Positions 10,503 to 22,273 of a stretch of 64,000 nt of DNA are shown one piece after another. Numbering within the stretch: the stretch's first letter is position 1; every line of letters starts with the position of its first letter. The notes beneath the pieces were generated by a model. It was not told where the DNA came from and ran no database searches. It was given only the letters and a program-made list of their open reading frames with translations. Source of the stretch: Clitoria ternatea (taxonomy: Eukaryota > Streptophyta > Magnoliopsida > Fabales > Fabaceae); contig CM075669.1 of NCBI GenBank assembly GCA_037962975.1, forward strand, positions 81,450,001 through 81,514,000, written 5' to 3'. The position numbers and the translations under genes are program-made.

Positions 10503-11480
10503 TTATGGTTCCTCATGTTGTGTTGTACCTCCTTCATTGTTGACTTCTTCTTTATCATCCAAGTTCATTTCTTGGAAGGTACCTACAAGGTCATCAACTT
10601 CCTTTCTCAGAGGATTTTGGTTAAGTTCATCAAATTTAACATGTATGAACTCTTCAATTGTATAAGTCTGTTTGTTAAAGAGTCGATATGCTTTACTAGT
10701 AGATGAATAACCTAAGAATATTGCTTCATCAGATTTTGCATTCAAATTGCCGAGATTTTCCTTTCCATTGTTTAAGACAAAACATTTACATCCGAATATA
10801 TGGAAATAAGAAATATTTGGTTTTTGTCCTTTATAAAGCTCATAGGGGGTTTTCTTTAATATAGGCCTTATCAAACATCGATTCATAACATGGCAAGCAG
10901 TGTTCACCGCATCAGCCCAAAAATGTTTTAAAACATTATTTTCATCCAACATAGTTCTTGCGAGCTCCGCTAAAGATTGATTTTTCCTTTCAACTACTCC
11001 ATTTTGTTGTGGAGTTCTTGGAGCCGAAAAATTATGTTCAATGCCAAATTTTTTGCAAAACTTTTCAAAAGATTAGTTTTCAAATTCTCCCCCATGATCA
11101 GTTCGAATGGATGCTATTTTCAAATTTTGTTCGTTTTGGATGATCTTGGCAAGTTTCTTAAATGCATGATATGCTTCATGTTTGTGAGTAAGAAACAATG
11201 TCCATGTATACCTAGAAAAGTCATCCACAATCACAAGACCATAATAGTTTCCACCAAAACTTTTGATTTTTGAAGGTCCAAATAAATCCATATGTAAAAG
11301 TTGTAAAGGTCTAGTTATTGAAACAATATTTTTCGCTTGAAAAAAAACCTTTACTTGTTTTCCCTTTTGACATGCGTCACAAAACTTATTTTCAAATTTC
11401 AATTTTGGTAAACTAATTACTAAATCTTTTGAAACAAGTTTATTTAAATGGTCTACATGAATGTGAGTAATTCTTCTATG
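10503..11480 (-). pseudogene. Integrase of Copia-1
   Basis: The minus strand carries the integrase HHCC finger (HRRITHIHVDHLNK about 11470-11430, then CDACQKGKQ about 11370) and the DDE core (LHMDLFGPSKIKSFGG about 11300; RTDHGGEFEN about 11090). The later part encodes HFWADAVNTACHVMNRCLIRP (10930-10860) and FHIFGCKCFVLNNGKENLG, typical of the Copia integrase C-terminus. A stop near 11480 replaces an expected Trp (TGG to TGA) just before the finger, and another break lies near 11070. Integrase inserts element DNA into the genome, giving 5-bp target duplications. Confidence 0.85.
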
Positions 11481-11870
11481 TCATAGCCATGATTCATCCT
11501 CTTTAGTTATGAAGCATTGCACATCATTTGAAGCGAGACAATCAAGATTAATCATATAAATATTATCAACTCTTTGACCAACGAATTTTATTTCCTTATT
11601 TAGCTTATTTTCAATTATGCAACCGTTTGATTCAAAAATAATTTTATAGCCCTTATCACATAATTGACTAATGCTAAGCAACTTATGTTTGAGTCTTTCA
11701 ACATATAATACATCATTTATAGAAGTGGAAGAATTTTTACCAACATTTCCGATTCCTAGGATTCTTCCCTTCGTGTTGTCTCCATAAGTAACAAAACCTT
11801 TGTTTCGAGGAGTGAATGAAATAAACTTACTTTTGTCTCCCATCATATGTTTTGAACACCCACTATCCAA
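11481..11870 (-). pseudogene. Protease / pre-integrase region of Copia-1
   Basis: Minus-strand segment starting with the Copia aspartic protease motif MDSGCSKHMMGDK (D-S-G at about 11865). It continues through YVERLKHKLLSISQLCDKGYKI (about 11700-11640), the standard pre-integrase stretch. No broken residue is seen in the catalytic triplet. It is separated from Gag by a short gap containing a frame change (11870-11916). Confidence 0.8.
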
Positions 11871-11915
11871 GTACCAATGAGTGTTATTTGCCTTAAAGCA
11901 TACCTACAAAACAAG

Positions 11916-13560
11916 TCAAGTTAGAGAACTTGGTACCCATTTTATGTTGGGTCCTTGTAGGTTAGTTTGAGGTAATGTTCCTTTCAAAACCCATACTTTT
12001 CTCACAACCTTTGGCCCTAGTTTTCTAACATTGCAATTGTAAGAATTATGACATTTAAGACCACAGTGATTACATTTCATGAAAGGTGTAGATGATTTAC
12101 TAGGTGGCACAAAGAAATTTTTGTAATATTTTTCCTTTTTGTAAGTATGTGATCCTTGATTATAACCCAATCCAGTTTTGTTAAACATGCAACGTTGTTT
12201 TCCAAGAAGTGCATTTAAATTATCCCTACCGTTGGTAAATTTTTCAAGCGTCATGTTTAAATCTAACACTTTCTTTTCAAGTATATCACATTTCTTAACA
12301 AATTCACAAGGTTTGGTCCTAGAGCATGCTTGTACTTTTACTACTTCTAATTTCAAAAGTTCATTTTCTTTACAAGTCTCCATAAGATGCATTTCAAGAG
12401 TATCAATGGTTTTTCTTGATAACTTATGCTTATTAGAAATTTTTATAAATTTATCATACAATTCTTCAAGAGCATCAAGTAGTTCTTCTTTATCTAAATC
12501 ATGAAAAGTTACCTCATCATCTTCATCTTGGTGGTTGGCCATAAGGCAAAGGTTTGCTTCTTCATTTTTCGAGTCGTCCGAGCTACTTATTTCATTTTCA
12601 TCCCATGCGATATATGTTCTTCTTTTCCCTTTCCTTTGTTTTTCTTCTTTAGATTTGGATAATTCGCCTTAAAGTGTCCTTCCTTTCCACATTCGAAACA
12701 AGTAGGTAAAGAATTATTTTCTTTAGAGATAGGTTTCTTACCTTTATGTGTGAAGCTCTTTTGGAAGTGTTTGTTCCTCATAAGTTTCCTAAAACGCTTC
12801 ACGAATAATCCTAGCTCTTCATCCTTATCAAGATCACTCTCGGATTCATCTTCATCCATTGAGGTGGGCTTGAGAGCTATCCCTTTCTTCTTTGAGGCTT
12901 TTTCTTCTTCCTCCACTTGTTTCAAATCTTTCAATTCTTGTTCTTGTTCTTGTAGTTTACCAAACAAAGTGGCAAGAGACATTTCATTTATATTAGGAGA
13001 TTGTTTGATGGCCGTAACAAGAGGTTGTCATTCCCTAGTAAGACTTTTTAGAACTTTGTGGATAAGTTCCTTGTTAGTGTAAGATTTACCAAGTGTAATA
13101 AGGTGATTAATAATCAAAGTAAATCTCTTTTGAAGTTCTAAAATAGATTCATTGGAACTTATTCTAAAACTTTTATATTGACTAGTTAAAGTGCTAATTT
13201 TAGAATCCTTAACATCACTAGTTTCTTCATGAGTTACTTGAAGGGTATCCCACATATCCTTAGTAGATTTACAATTAACTACTCTAAAGAATTCATCGGG
13301 ACCTAAGGCTAAGGTGATAAGATTTTTTGCTTTATAATTATATTGCACTTTCTTTTCTTCCTCACTTGTCCAATCATCCATTGGTTTTTCAACTTATTTA
13401 TCATTAACAACATGCATAGGTACAAAAGGACCATTTTCAATAGTATTCCATACTTTTAAATCAATTGATTGTACAAAAATTTTCATCCTTTCTTTCCAAA
13501 AGGCGTAACCCTCACCATTGAAAGCGGGAGGTCTATTTGTTCTCTTGAAGCTGTTAAGCT
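11916..13560 (-). pseudogene. Gag of Copia-1, broken
   Basis: The minus-strand start region reads FNGEGYAFWKERMKIFVQS (about 13530-13475), the conserved Copia Gag opening. A TAA near 13396, a TGA near 13028 (expected Trp) and further shifts split the gene into three pieces. The first zinc knuckle (CFECGKEGHFKANYP, about 12700) has Tyr where the last metal-binding Cys should be. A second Cys/His cluster (CNHCGLKCHNSYNC) lies near 12060, after a long coiled-coil segment (about 12480-12240). Long coiled-coil Gag with two Cys/His regions is usual for the SIRE/Maximus type. Confidence 0.8.
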
Positions 13561-13578
13561 TGATCTACCAAGAGTCAA

Positions 13579-13590
13579 GCTCTGATACCA
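13579..13590 (-). other. Primer binding site of Copia-1
   Basis: TGGTATCAGAGC on the minus strand, two bases from the LTR end at 13593. Its position fixes that LTR edge and the orientation of the element. Confidence 0.85.
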
Positions 13591-13592
13591 CT

Positions 13593-14861
13593 TGTTAACC
13601 AAGTGGCCTCAAGTACTCAAGAGGGGGGTGAATTGAGTATTTAAAATTTTACTTTGAATGCTTTTGAAGTTGATTCTTTAGTTACTATGTTTGTTGAAGA
13701 TGATAAACTTGATGGAAAGAATGACAATTTGTACACAAGACAACATAATAAGTGCTTAAAAAGTCTAAGTAATATTCAAGAAATAGAATCAAATTAATCA
13801 CAACACTATTTATGGTACTTTAGAAAGATTTCAAATTAATTCAAGAATATTACTTAAAGCCAATTTCAACAATGTTAATCGAAATAATTTACAACTTAAT
13901 ATAACATACACTTAGTCCAAATTAATTAGCAATAATACAATAAATCAAGCAAGCAAGTTAAGTTCACAATTTAAATGAGTTTAGGGAAGAGAGATTTGCA
14001 AACCGATGTATACGAGTTCCACCACACCGGTGTACGTCTCGCCTCTAAGCAACCCACTTAGAGGATTTCCACTATTGGAGATTAGAGATACAACTTTGAG
14101 AAATCGCGGCTTCCTAGTGTCCCACACTCAAGAACCCAATCCTCACAAGTACAAGGGCACCCCACCCAATCTTTCAATCTCACAATTTTACAAGGTTGAA
14201 ACCCAACCCACAACTCTTAGAAATTTTGATGTTTAGAATACAAGAGCAACTCTCCAATAGAGTGGATATAAAAATTAAATATCTCATAAAATAATAACTC
14301 TCAAAGAGAGGATATGCAAATTTAACACACAAAATATTTTCCCCAACAAACTAACTCTCAAAATAATAGCTCAAAAGAAATATGCCAATTAATGAACAAA
14401 GAGAAAGCAAGTAGAAGAGTAGAGAGCAAGGAGGAGGAAGAAAGCAAATGGAAATGCTTTAAATGCTTGGGACAATTTTTGCCTTCAACTTCTCTTCTAT
14501 TTATAGGCAAGGATGCATGGTATTTGTGCCATTTTTAATTCCCTCAAAAACATAAATCCACAAAACATTCCATTCTTGTTTCTATGCACAAGTTTCCTGA
14601 CCTTAATTCTATAAATTTGCAGCTGGAATGTTTGAATTTTGGAGCAGCGTGAGGTTTCCATGTTTCCTGCAACTATGTCAGCATTCAAAATTTGAAATTC
14701 AAATTTGAAGTGAATGAATCTATTCATGAATCGATTCATTTAGTGTATTTTGGCTTCAATCAGCGTATGAATCTATTCATTCTGAATATGAATCGATTCA
14801 CTAGGAAATCTTGAACGTATGAATCGATTCAAGAGTATATGAATCGATTCAGGAAGGCAAA
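13593..14861 (-). repeat. 5' LTR of Copia-1, part A (R/U5 side)
   Basis: On the plus strand the LTR begins TGTTAACCAAG at 13593 beside the primer site and continues to the CACTA insertion at 14862. It resumes at 25292. Total LTR length without the insertion is about 1.7 kb. It contains a minus-strand TATA box (14508-14515) and four exact GAATCGATTCA palindromes between 14725 and 14853. Confidence 0.8.
14508..14515 (-). promoter_or_regulatory. TATA box of Copia-1 LTR
   Basis: TATAAATA on the minus strand, about 0.9 kb from the LTR end at 13593. It is consistent with a long R-U5 and transcription toward Gag. Confidence 0.55.
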
Positions 14862-14890
14862 CACTAGTGGAAAAAATGGATATAATCACG
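14862..14890 (+). repeat. Left terminal inverted repeat of CACTA
   Basis: Begins CACTAGTGGAAAAAATGGAT and pairs with the reverse complement of 25260-25288 (CACTAGTGCAAAAATTGGAT). Differences are single bases. Confidence 0.85.
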
Positions 14891-15370
14891 GTTAAAAATG
14901 GCCTTTATTCACGGTTAAAGAACCGTGGTTGTTGCAGCTGTGGTAGTAGATAAGGGTCTTTAACCATGGTTAACAACCGTGGTAATAAATCAGATCTAAC
15001 CACGGTTGTCGAGCATAACCGTGAATATAACAGACAATGTATATTCACGGTTATAGTAAAACCCGTGGATAAAGAACAACTATATTCACTGTTGTTTAGC
15101 ATAACCGTGAATATAAGTAGAAAAAAAATTCACTTACAGACCATATATATTCACGGTCATAGTAGGAACCGTGGATAAAGAACCTCTATATTCACGGTTG
15201 TTTAGCATAACCGTGAATATAAGTAATATAAAAAATTCACTTACAGAGTATGTATAATGATGGTTATAGTAGTAACCGTGGATAAATAGTGTCTATAATC
15301 ACGGTTATAGTAGTAACCGTGGATAAATAGTGTCTATAATCACGGTTGTTACCATAACCGTGAATAAACA
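14880..15370. repeat. Left subterminal repeats of CACTA
   Basis: Dense array of the word CACGGTTA and its complement TAACCGTG, often as facing pairs inside units such as TATTCACGGTT...AACCGTGAATA. Arrays of short repeats at both ends are the known binding sites for the second CACTA protein (TnpA type) that brings the ends together. Confidence 0.8.
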
Positions 15371-15635
15371 CTGAGGTTTTTTTTAATATGGTTTCTGTTT
15401 TATTGTTTCCCAAACCTGCATTCAGACAACCAGCACAATATACAGTATCCCAGCATATCCAGCAACAAACAATATATAAAAAGAATGGTATATATATAAC
15501 AATTAATTTGATATGAATTCATAACAACCTAAAAAATGAAACTATATACAATTTAGATGAATGTAACCTAATAAAATGTAAACCCTAAATCCTACACTAG
15601 ATACATATTTAAGAGAATAAAGATCCTATATCTAG

Positions 15636-17118
15636 CTAAGTTCTTTTGCTGATTTCAATGAAGTATAAGGCCCATTGCCTTCTAACATTATCTACAAGTG
15701 TCTTAGAGAAGTATGACCGGTCCTGGAAGTACTGCAAACAATGCACAAAACAATTAGAACAAAAGCTATATTTATTACATGAAATTGTTAGAAAAGTAGT
15801 CCAAATGATGAGACTTACATCTGTCCATCCCTCTACTAAATGTTGTTGGACAATGGTCAGCATAGTGTGCATGACGAAATAGCCGCACTCGAAGGAACCC
15901 TCCTGCCTGTAAGACTACAATGGACATAAAATATAGAATAAGTGAATTCGTAACTTCAAAAATATATATTGAAGATTTGAATGAATACGATAGACTTACC
16001 TTTGGGTGCACCCACACAACTTTTCTTCCACTGGACTTAACTCCAATCAGTCAATTGTATCCAACCATCGCCCTACATCAAATAAAACACAAGATAAGTT
16101 AGAATCGTATAGGTCCAAAATTGATGTAATTGAATTTGTACTTATTATTTAGGGATTAACTTACCCGTCTACTACAGTTTTCAGGTCTTGTGGAACTAAC
16201 CGATGCGTAGTATCAAAGTACAGAGCAAGATAAGCCTGGGGACAGATCACCACAAGCGTCCAGTGAGCGCTGCAGTTACCAGTGATAAGTGAGACTTCAA
16301 AATACAAAAATTAATGACAATAATTATGGAATAGAATATTACCCTTTATGATAAGGGCCCATGTATACAGTCTTCCCAGACTCTAACATCCAATTCTGGA
16401 TGTATGCCTGGGTATCCTGCATGGTGTTTGCTTGCTTCTGTATGAGAGAGGGCTCTAAGAAACCATAAGTTCCTTGGAAACCCAAGTCCACACAAAGTTT
16501 TGTCAGAAACCTAAACAAGTTGAGACATGGTTAGCGACAAATAACTTGTATAATGAAAAAATTGGACAAAAAGAGATATACTTACAGCTCCTACAGCTGA
16601 ATGATGGAGATGTTCATCATCTACGTCCCCGAAATAATCTCACACATGTCAGAATGTGTAATGTAAAGTGGTACTACACTTGGACGGCCGAACACCAGTG
16701 GCTCCCATGGGATCTGAACAGTCTCATCTCCTTGCTCATACCCGATGCGCCATAGCATCCGGATGGGATTGTCGGCCGGGTCTGGCCTCTTCAATGCATG
16801 TTCCTGTTGAATAATTGACAACCATCACAGTTTGTACCATAATTGACAATATAACAAAATTAGTTAGTGTAAGGTTTTTACCTATCCAGGGGCAACCTGC
16901 AGAAGTCTGTTGGGCCACATCAGAAAATGGCCCACCGCCTGACCGACGGTCTTCACCTCTGGAGTTGCCACTGGCACAGCAGCATCCTCCTCGAGGATGA
17001 GCACAACAAAGACCCTGGACATACCATCTAGTAATGACTGATGGTGAACCACAGGGCCTAAGTTGTAGACCATGCCAGTGGCAACTGGCTCCTCCGACCC
17101 GTCAACGAACAGGTCACA
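15636..17118 (-). pseudogene. Ulp1-like cysteine protease gene of the CACTA element, multi-exon
   Basis: I reconstruct six minus-strand exons from splice signals: 17118-16882, 16803-16586, 16510-16343, 16269-16165, 16072-16000, 15914-15819, plus a last exon 15731-15636 ending in TAG. Each intron I checked begins GTAA and ends AG, and the phases agree. The first exon resembles the conserved block upstream of Ulp1 in CACTA proteins (TVGQAVGHFLMWP). The later exons give the C48 (Ulp1) triad: His in SAHWTLVVICP (about 16260), Asp in LYFDTTHR (about 16205) and Cys in SFECGYFVMHTM (about 15890). Ulp1 proteases cut SUMO-like proteins. In-frame stops lie near 16620, 16595 and 16050, and a TAG sits at the end of the first exon, so the copy is dead. 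It is in phase with the TNP2 gene upstream, separated only by TAA 17119-17121. Confidence 0.75.
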
Positions 17119-17121
17119 TTA

Positions 17122-18926
17122 ACGGGTGTCTGGTGGCTCGACCCCATCATTGTCAGGGTCAACCGCAGCGCACGACCCCTTAGTGCTAACCCTCCGTACC
17201 TTTGATTGTGGATGCAAATCCTGATGTATACCCATCAACTCCAAGTCCATACACGAGTTTAGGCCATCCTTAGTCTTCCCGGGTATGTTTAAGAGTGTAC
17301 CAACCAAACTGTGGCACATGTTTTTCTCCAAATGCATTACATCAATACAGCGTCTTACATCAAGCTCCCTCCAATATGGCAGGTCAAAAAACACTGACTT
17401 TTTCTTCCAGTTGTTTTGTGTCGGGTGCTGTTTTTCAGACTTACCAAACTGCACGTTGACATCTTTCACTTTTTCATATGTCTGGCGACCAGATAGTGGT
17501 GGAGGAGCCATTTCAAAGTCTTAGGCACCGTTAAACGACTTCTTCAACCTTCGAAATGGATGATTCGCTTTAAGAAACCTTCAATGTCAAAGATAAACAC
17601 TTTTCCTACCATGGTGCAACCGCACAGAACTAGTCCCCTCCTCACATACTGGACAAGCTTTATGACCCTTCACGCTGTACCTGGATAAGTTACCATGCGA
17701 TGGAAAGTCATTGATCTTGCAAAAGAGCATGGCACGTAATTTGAATGACTTCCCGTCAAACACATCAACCCCGTCTTCCCATAACCTTTTGAGGTCTTCA
17801 ACCAATGGAGTTAAATATACATCAATGTCGTTGCCCAGTTATCGTGGACCAGAAATCATCATCGATAACATGACATATTTCCGCTTCATGCACAACCATG
17901 GCGGCAAGTTGTAAACAAACAACAAAACAGGCCATGAACTATGGTTTGTGCTCAGGTTCCAAAACGGGTTCATGTCGTCTGTGGCTAGTGCAAGCCTAAC
18001 ATTTCTTGGTTCATGGGCAAATTCCAGAAAAATCGTATCCATTTTCTTCCATTGCGATCCATCGGCCGGATGCCTAAGTAGTCCATCAATAACCCTTTCA
18101 TCAGCACACCATCTTATAAGTTTTGCATCATCTGCATTGGCAAACAGACGCTTTAGTCTTGGAACTATAGGCAGATACCACAACACCTTTGCAGGAGACC
18201 CTTTAGTGCATACCTCATCAGAATCTGCCTCTTTCTTCTTATACTGTGACACCCCACACCTAGGACATCGATGCAGCATTTCTAACTCACCCCGGAATAA
18301 TACACAATCATTTGGGCATGCATGTATTTTCTCATACTCTAAACCCATAGGACACAACAGCTTTTGGGCCTCATAGTTACGATTCGGCAAGGTGTTTCCA
18401 GCTGGGAGCATTTCTTTCAACAACTTCAGTAAGTCAGTGAAACTTTTATCCGTCCACCCGTTTATGGCCTTAAAATTAAACAATCGCAAAACTGTTGATA
18501 ACCTTGTGAAATTGACGCAGTTTAGATACAACGGCTGCTCAGAGTCCTCACACAGAGTCGTATATACATGAGCTTTCTTAAAACCTTCTACCCCCACATC
18601 ACGGATCATATCCTCGAGTCGGTCATTCATGTCGACATCGGTGTCATGCATCAAGCTTCGATTTTCAGTTTGAGACCTGTTACTTGGCACCACCACATCT
18701 TTACCATGCCATATCCAACGCGTATAACTACGTAGAAAACCGTCACACAGTAGATGCTCTCGCACCTCTTCCAAGTCTACCCGACGCAGGTTCAAGCATT
18801 TGACACCAGGGCAAAAATACTTTCCATTCACCTCCACTGCATTCCTCACTACGAATTCTATAAATGATTCAACTCCCCCTCGTACTCTAGACTTAGGCGT
18901 GATGCAGTTATCCAACTCCGATCCAT
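17122..18926 (-). pseudogene. TNP2-type CACTA transposase, truncated
   Basis: The expected start is ATG at 18926-18924 (MDRSWITASRLS), the usual MDRSW opening of these transposases. A one-base loss in a G run (plus strand 18875-18879) shifts the frame. From about 18870 the protein has the transposase-associated domain (CPGVKCLNLRRVDLEEVREHL, DGFLRSYTRWIWHG), then the TNP2 domain (CPNDCVLFRGE, CPRCGVSQYKKK, LATDDMNPFWNLS, LPPWLCMKRKYVMLSMMISG). It continues past a stop at 17839 (expected Gln) with DIDVYLTPLVEDLKRLWEDG, KGHKACPVCEEGTS, and after a gap, DLPYWRELDVRRCIDVMHLEKN (about 17400-17340). The usual C-terminal domains of the family are missing; the frame leads directly into the Ulp1-type region. 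The enzyme would recognise CACTA ends and excise the element. Confidence 0.85.
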
Positions 18927-18996
18927 GCTAACTGTTTACAAGGTGCTATGATCAACCTCACTTTTTCCACAAGGTGGTGGTCCTACACCTATTCAA

Positions 18997-19247
18997 GATG
19001 ACAATTGTTTTTATACGTCATTCTAATATATAGGTTAGGAGTTATTTTAAAATTTGATGAAATTTTGGCAGCATTTCGCATTGGTCTCTAAGTACACAAA
19101 ATGAGAGTGGTCAAATCAAATTCAACCATAACCAAATATACACCCAGAGAACAACACAAAATGCAAGTTACTGAAAGTTTATCAAATTTTAAAATAACTC
19201 CTAACTTGTACATACTAAAAATGACGTATAAAAAATAATTGTTCATC
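18997..19247. repeat. Hairpin-forming inverted repeat upstream of the transposase
   Basis: Arms of about 65 bases at 18997-19060 and 19181-19247 are near-perfect reverse complements, sharing TTTTATACGTCATT and GGAGTTATTTTAAAATTT, with a loop of about 120 bases. It could be a MITE-like insertion or an integral part of the CACTA 5' region. I see no clear target duplication. Confidence 0.6.
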
Positions 19248-19562
19248 CCAAACTGTCCAAACGGACAATTCAAGATTCAACACACACGATAAAATTAATT
19301 AATTTAATGACCATTTGTGTTGAATCTCAAACGGGGAACTACGGTTCACTCATACACAGCAACTTTTATACAAATTAACTAGTATATGAGCCTCCGAGTT
19401 TGCAAGATTAACAACCACACACATACAACATCAATAGAAATAACATATACGAGCAACCAACAACAATAGAAATAAAATGGATAAAAATTTAGTTAACTTT
19501 TTTCCTAAATTAGTATGATGTTTTTAATTTGTGTTATTTTGAAGTAGAAGTATGGTGTTGGA

Positions 19563-19727
19563 GTATGAATTATGGATTATGGATTATGATGTTGGTTTAT
19601 AAGACTTTTAAACTTTACACTTATATTTAGTAATTAGTATGATGTTTTTAAATTCTATTATTTTCAAGTAGAACTATGGTGTTGGATGATGGATTATGGA
19701 TTATGGATTATGTATGGTGTTGGATGT

Positions 19728-19799
<72 letters not shown>

Positions 19800-19830
19800 T
19801 ATTATGTATTATGGATTATTGTAGGCATCA
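19563..19830 (+). repeat. ATTATGG minisatellite
   Basis: Repeats of the 7-base unit ATTATGG, sparse at 19563-19585 and nearly uninterrupted at 19683-19820. The same word reappears right after the solo LTR (23893-23925), so the LTR landed in or beside the array. The ORFs here are products of the repeat. Confidence 0.85.
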
Positions 19831-21139
19831 TTCCCTTCTTTTATTATTCATGCTTTTTAGAAAGATAAAATAAAAAATTAAGAGCCCAGACCCCATTCAA
19901 TTATGGATGTGAACACCTATTTCAGTCCGGTCAATTTTCACCAAGAATGGGGAATTTTCGTCACTGTCTTAGGCTCTGATTGATATCCACAAGTGAAAAA
20001 AATTCCAAAAAAAAATCTGACTTAAAAATGATCATTTCTGAGTAAGAGGACTCAGAACGATCATTTCCGAGTAGGGGTCTCTGAGTGGGACATGGCCGAG
20101 TGGTATGTCTCCAGGTAGGGCATTTTCGAGTAGCCTTCAAAGTGTGGGAGATGTTTCCAAGCTGGTCTGAGTGAAAAAGGAATGAAATTTTCATAAATAC
20201 CGTCCAAAGGCATATATCCGAGTGGAAGATTCTCGGTTGCAACCACTTTGAGTGAGGAAATGACTAGTTGTGAGATACCGAAGACTATTGTCCGAGCAGA
20301 AGAAGTCTTGATTGGACACTTGTTAAATGAAGAAGTCTCCGAGTGTTTTTGTTTCAAAAAAATGGCATTTCAAGCAAAGGATAAGAAAATTTCCGAGTGA
20401 AAAGAGTCCGACTCCGAATGAATCCGAAGGGTTGATTGTCAATCCAAATTCTGATTGAAACAAGGGCCGGCTCCGGGTGAATGCACCCGAAGAATTGTTG
20501 GAGCTGAGTTCCAACTTCTGAGTGGAAAATAAAGCTGACTCCCGAGCAAGTGCATCCAAACTGTTGTTGACGAGTGAAACCATTCTGATTGAAATGAAGG
20601 ATCGGTCTCCGAGTGAATGCACCGAGTGGTCAGATTGTACATCCCGAGCTGAGTTCAAAGTTCCATTCTGATTGAAGAAACAAGGACCACTCCCGATAGT
20701 ACATCTGAGCGGGTTGATGCACAAGTGAAACAATTCTGAGTGAAAGGCAAGGATGATGAATGCGCCATGTATCTGACCAAAAATTTCTCTGAGTGATTCA
20801 ATCCAAGTGATGTGTTTCCGAGTGAAATTTACTTCACGATTGAATCAGTCTTAAGTCAAAGAAAGAATGGTGCTGAGATGCCGAGTAAAATATTCTGAGA
20901 TGCCGACTGAATCAAGCAGAGGGGCCGAATGAATGCTTCAAGCAGAAGCACTGCCGAGCAAAACTCCTCCAATTAAAGCAACTCCGATTGAGTACTTCAA
21001 ACCGTGATACTACTAAGCAAATCCGAGCAAGGCTTCTCCGAGTGGTCCATTTCCAGAGACAGGGACGAGTGAAACATTGTGAGAGGTTCCAATTTAGTCA
21101 TTTACTTCCCAATCCTGAGTGGGTCATATGAGAAAGAAG

Positions 21140-21760
21140 GAGGGCATGAACCTGTGCCGAGTGAGCCACTCTTCAGTCAGCACCGAGTGAATCCTCTTCA
21201 GTCGGCACCGAGCCACCCTTCAGGTGGTTCTGAGTCCTCTTCAGTCAGCACCGAGTGAATCCTTTTCAGTCAGCACTGAGTCACTCACTCTTCAGTCAGC
21301 ACCGAGTGAATCCTCTTCAGTCAGCACCGAGCCACTCTTCAGTCAACACCGAGTGAGTCACTCTTCAGTCAGCACCGAGTGAGTCACCCTTCAGTCAGCA
21401 CTGAGTGAGCTACTCTTAGTCAGCACCGAGTCACTCACTCTTCAGTCAGCACCAAACCACCCTTCAGGCGGTTCCGAGTCCTCTTCAGTCAGCACCAAGT
21501 GAATCCTCTTCAGTCAGTATCGAGTCATTCTTCAGTCAGCACCGAGTGAGTCACTCTTCAGTCAGCACCAAGTGAGCTACTCTTAGTCAGCACCGAGTCA
21601 CTCACTCTTCAGTCAGCACCGAGCCACTATTCAGTCAGTACCGAGTGATCCATTTTTCAGTCAGCACTGATTGAGCCACTCTTCAGTCAGCACCGAGTCC
21701 TCTTCAGCCAGTTCCGAGCTACCCTTCAGGCGCTTCCGAGTCCTCTTCAGTCAGTTCTGA
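21140..21760 (+). repeat. CAGTCAGCACCGAGTGA tandem repeats in the solo LTR
   Basis: Irregular tandem copies of a unit of about 25-30 bases built on TCTTCAGTCAGCACCGAGTGA, about 20 copies, many followed by a variable GTCACT. It sits in U3 upstream of the TATA box. The flanking 20000-21140 carries sparser CCGAGTG words. Confidence 0.8.
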
Positions 21761-22266
21761 GTCACTTTTCACTCGGTTCCGATTGAGTGTTCTAATTAGA
21801 ATTGCTTTGCTTGTCCACTCAATCCAATTGCACACCATTGCACACGGACTCTCCTCACAGCAACTCAACGCCAACCAGCAAAGCAACACCGAGCAAGCTT
21901 TCACTCGGTCAGCACTTTTCCACTCAGATTATTTCCCTCTGTGGGTGGATACCGACTGATCCACTAAATCTGAGTCAGATTCCACCAATTGTGCATGCTG
22001 ACATGGATTTCCACTATCCAAGTGGATCCTTGAATTAAGGGGGCAGCTCACAATAAGACGAAGGAGGAAAATAATAAAGAATTCCCACCAGCCTCCATTC
22101 CCTACGATTATCAAGATCCAGGCTATTTCTCCAACACACTATCCAAGTTGCTTTGCTAATTTTGTGGGGTGGCTGATAACAAACAAAATTAAAATAATAA
22201 GTTATTCATCAGTGCTGTTATTAGTAGCCAGGCTATCCAAGCAATCAATGCACACTTGGGGACTCC

Positions 22267-22273
22267 TATAAGT
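22267..22273 (+). promoter_or_regulatory. TATA-like box of the solo LTR
   Basis: TATAAGT about 30 bases before a purine-rich leader (GAAAGAGAAGAAGAGG). A long CT-rich untranslated region follows. Confidence 0.4.

Noticed and set aside
17948..18376. 142-codon plus-strand ORF
   Set aside because: Antisense shadow of the TNP2 transposase.
19676..19873. ORFs made of repeated DYGLWIM
   Set aside because: Direct translation of the ATTATGG minisatellite.
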